Assembly: GCA_913062655.1 (NCBI GenBank)
Contig: CAJXXO010000162.1
Location: 1-6,173, forward strand
DNA: 6,173 bases
Direction: 5' to 3'
From: an uncultured Bacteroidota bacterium
GTDB lineage: Bacteria > Bacteroidota > Bacteroidia > Chitinophagales > S012-47
Below the pieces are notes generated by a model, which saw nothing but the letters and a program-made list of their open reading frames with translations, did no database searches and had not been told where the DNA came from. Position numbers and translations under genes: made by a program. The first letter of the stretch is position 1, and each line of letters starts with the position of its first letter. This document shows, one piece after another, positions 6,035 through 6,173 of this stretch.

Positions 6035-6083
6035 GTCACTAATATAGACACGAATATTTAATGTCACAAGTATTGACACGAAT
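6033..6083. promoter_or_regulatory. Two tandem palindromic operator candidates for the TetR regulator
   Basis: Copy 1 occupies 6033-6055 and copy 2 6061-6083, with a 28-bp period. They share ATGTCAC at the left and GACACGAAT at the right (20 of 23 positions identical). Each contains an inverted repeat: TGTCA-N7-TGACA in copy 2 (6062-6078), and TGTCA-N7-AGACA with one mismatch in copy 1 (6034-6050). Size and symmetry fit a TetR dimer site. Copy 1 touches the tetR start codon, and both overlap the predicted promoter, so binding would block transcription of the regulator-glycosyltransferase operon. Confidence 0.6.
6039..6069 (-). promoter_or_regulatory. Candidate promoter of the tetR-glycosyltransferase operon
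   Basis: On the minus strand TTG (6067-6069) is followed after 20 bp by TATATTAG (6039-6046), which has one mismatch to the Bacteroidota -7 box TAnnTTTG. Both elements lie inside the operator-like repeats. The transcript would start at about 6033-6036, making the mRNA leaderless for ATG 6034 or giving a leader of roughly 33 nt for ATG 6001. Confidence 0.35.
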
Positions 6084-6114
6084 TATTTTATAGGGCTACC
6101 CACTTAGATCGCAT

Positions 6115-6166
6115 AAAGGCGAAGTATGTTTTCTAACATCTATTTTGCTCGCTTCGCTGCGCCTTT
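6115..6166. repeat. Inverted repeat with nested hairpin at the right edge
   Basis: AAAGGCG (6115-6121) and CGCCTTT (6160-6166) are perfect inverted arms 38 bp apart. Inside lies a second small hairpin, ATGTT-TTCT-AACAT (6126-6139), and the segment GCTCGCTTCGCTGCGCC is low in complexity. It could be the terminator of a gene to the right, the edge of an intergenic repeat, or chance. No gene can be called in 6035-6173. Confidence 0.3.
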
Positions 6167-6173
6167 CGTCCTT

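Noticed and set aside
6126..6173. Open frame MFSNIYFARF running off the right edge
   Set aside because: Only 16 codons, located inside the nested inverted repeat, with no visible promoter or family pattern.
1..6173. tRNA, rRNA, CRISPR array, insertion sequence or phage genes
   Set aside because: Read on both strands; no cloverleaf, regular spacer-repeat array, transposase or integrase pattern was seen.

Overview
The window looks like chromosomal DNA of a Bacteroidota bacterium, possibly from the Saprospiria/Chitinophagia side; this placement is an inference. Three things point that way. Start codons lack clear Shine-Dalgarno sequences. Bacteroidota-type -7 boxes (TAnnTTTG) sit upstream of genes. 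The gene content (DUF6090-like membrane protein, DUF2784-type membrane protein, small dodecin) is common in that phylum. No tRNA, rRNA, CRISPR array, transposase or phage gene was seen.

Layout from left to right. Positions 1-1385 (+) hold the 3' part of a PQQ-like beta-propeller protein with an alanine-rich helical segment between blades. Positions 1526-2191 (+) encode an unrecognised secreted protein with a short 'DINGTG' FG-GAP-like motif, expressed from a near-ideal -7 box. Convergent to it, 2250-2618 (-) encodes a DUF2784-like membrane protein. Further right, 2783-2989 (-) encodes a dodecin, followed by a strong hairpin at 2736-2770. Divergent from dodecin, 3256-3960 (+) encodes a DUF6090-like single-pass membrane protein. 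It is followed by a 39-residue membrane miniprotein at 4005-4124 (+), probably in the same transcript.

The right third is a two-gene minus-strand operon. A TetR/AcrR-family repressor (5432-6034) is followed after 10 bp by a GT1-family glycosyltransferase (4129-5421) of the macrolide/UDP-sugar glycosyltransferase type. In front of the repressor lie two tandem copies of an imperfect palindrome, TGTCA-N7-WGACA, 28 bp apart and overlapping the probable promoter. This is what an autoregulatory TetR operator would look like. The simplest reading is a small-molecule-responsive module: the repressor senses a hydrophobic compound and releases expression of an enzyme that glycosylates it. The substrate is unknown.

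Most of the window is ordinary housekeeping or accessory content. The parts most worth a second look are the TetR-operator-glycosyltransferase module, the unannotated 39-residue membrane protein paired with the DUF6090-like protein, and the dodecin lacking the classical flavin-stacking residues.
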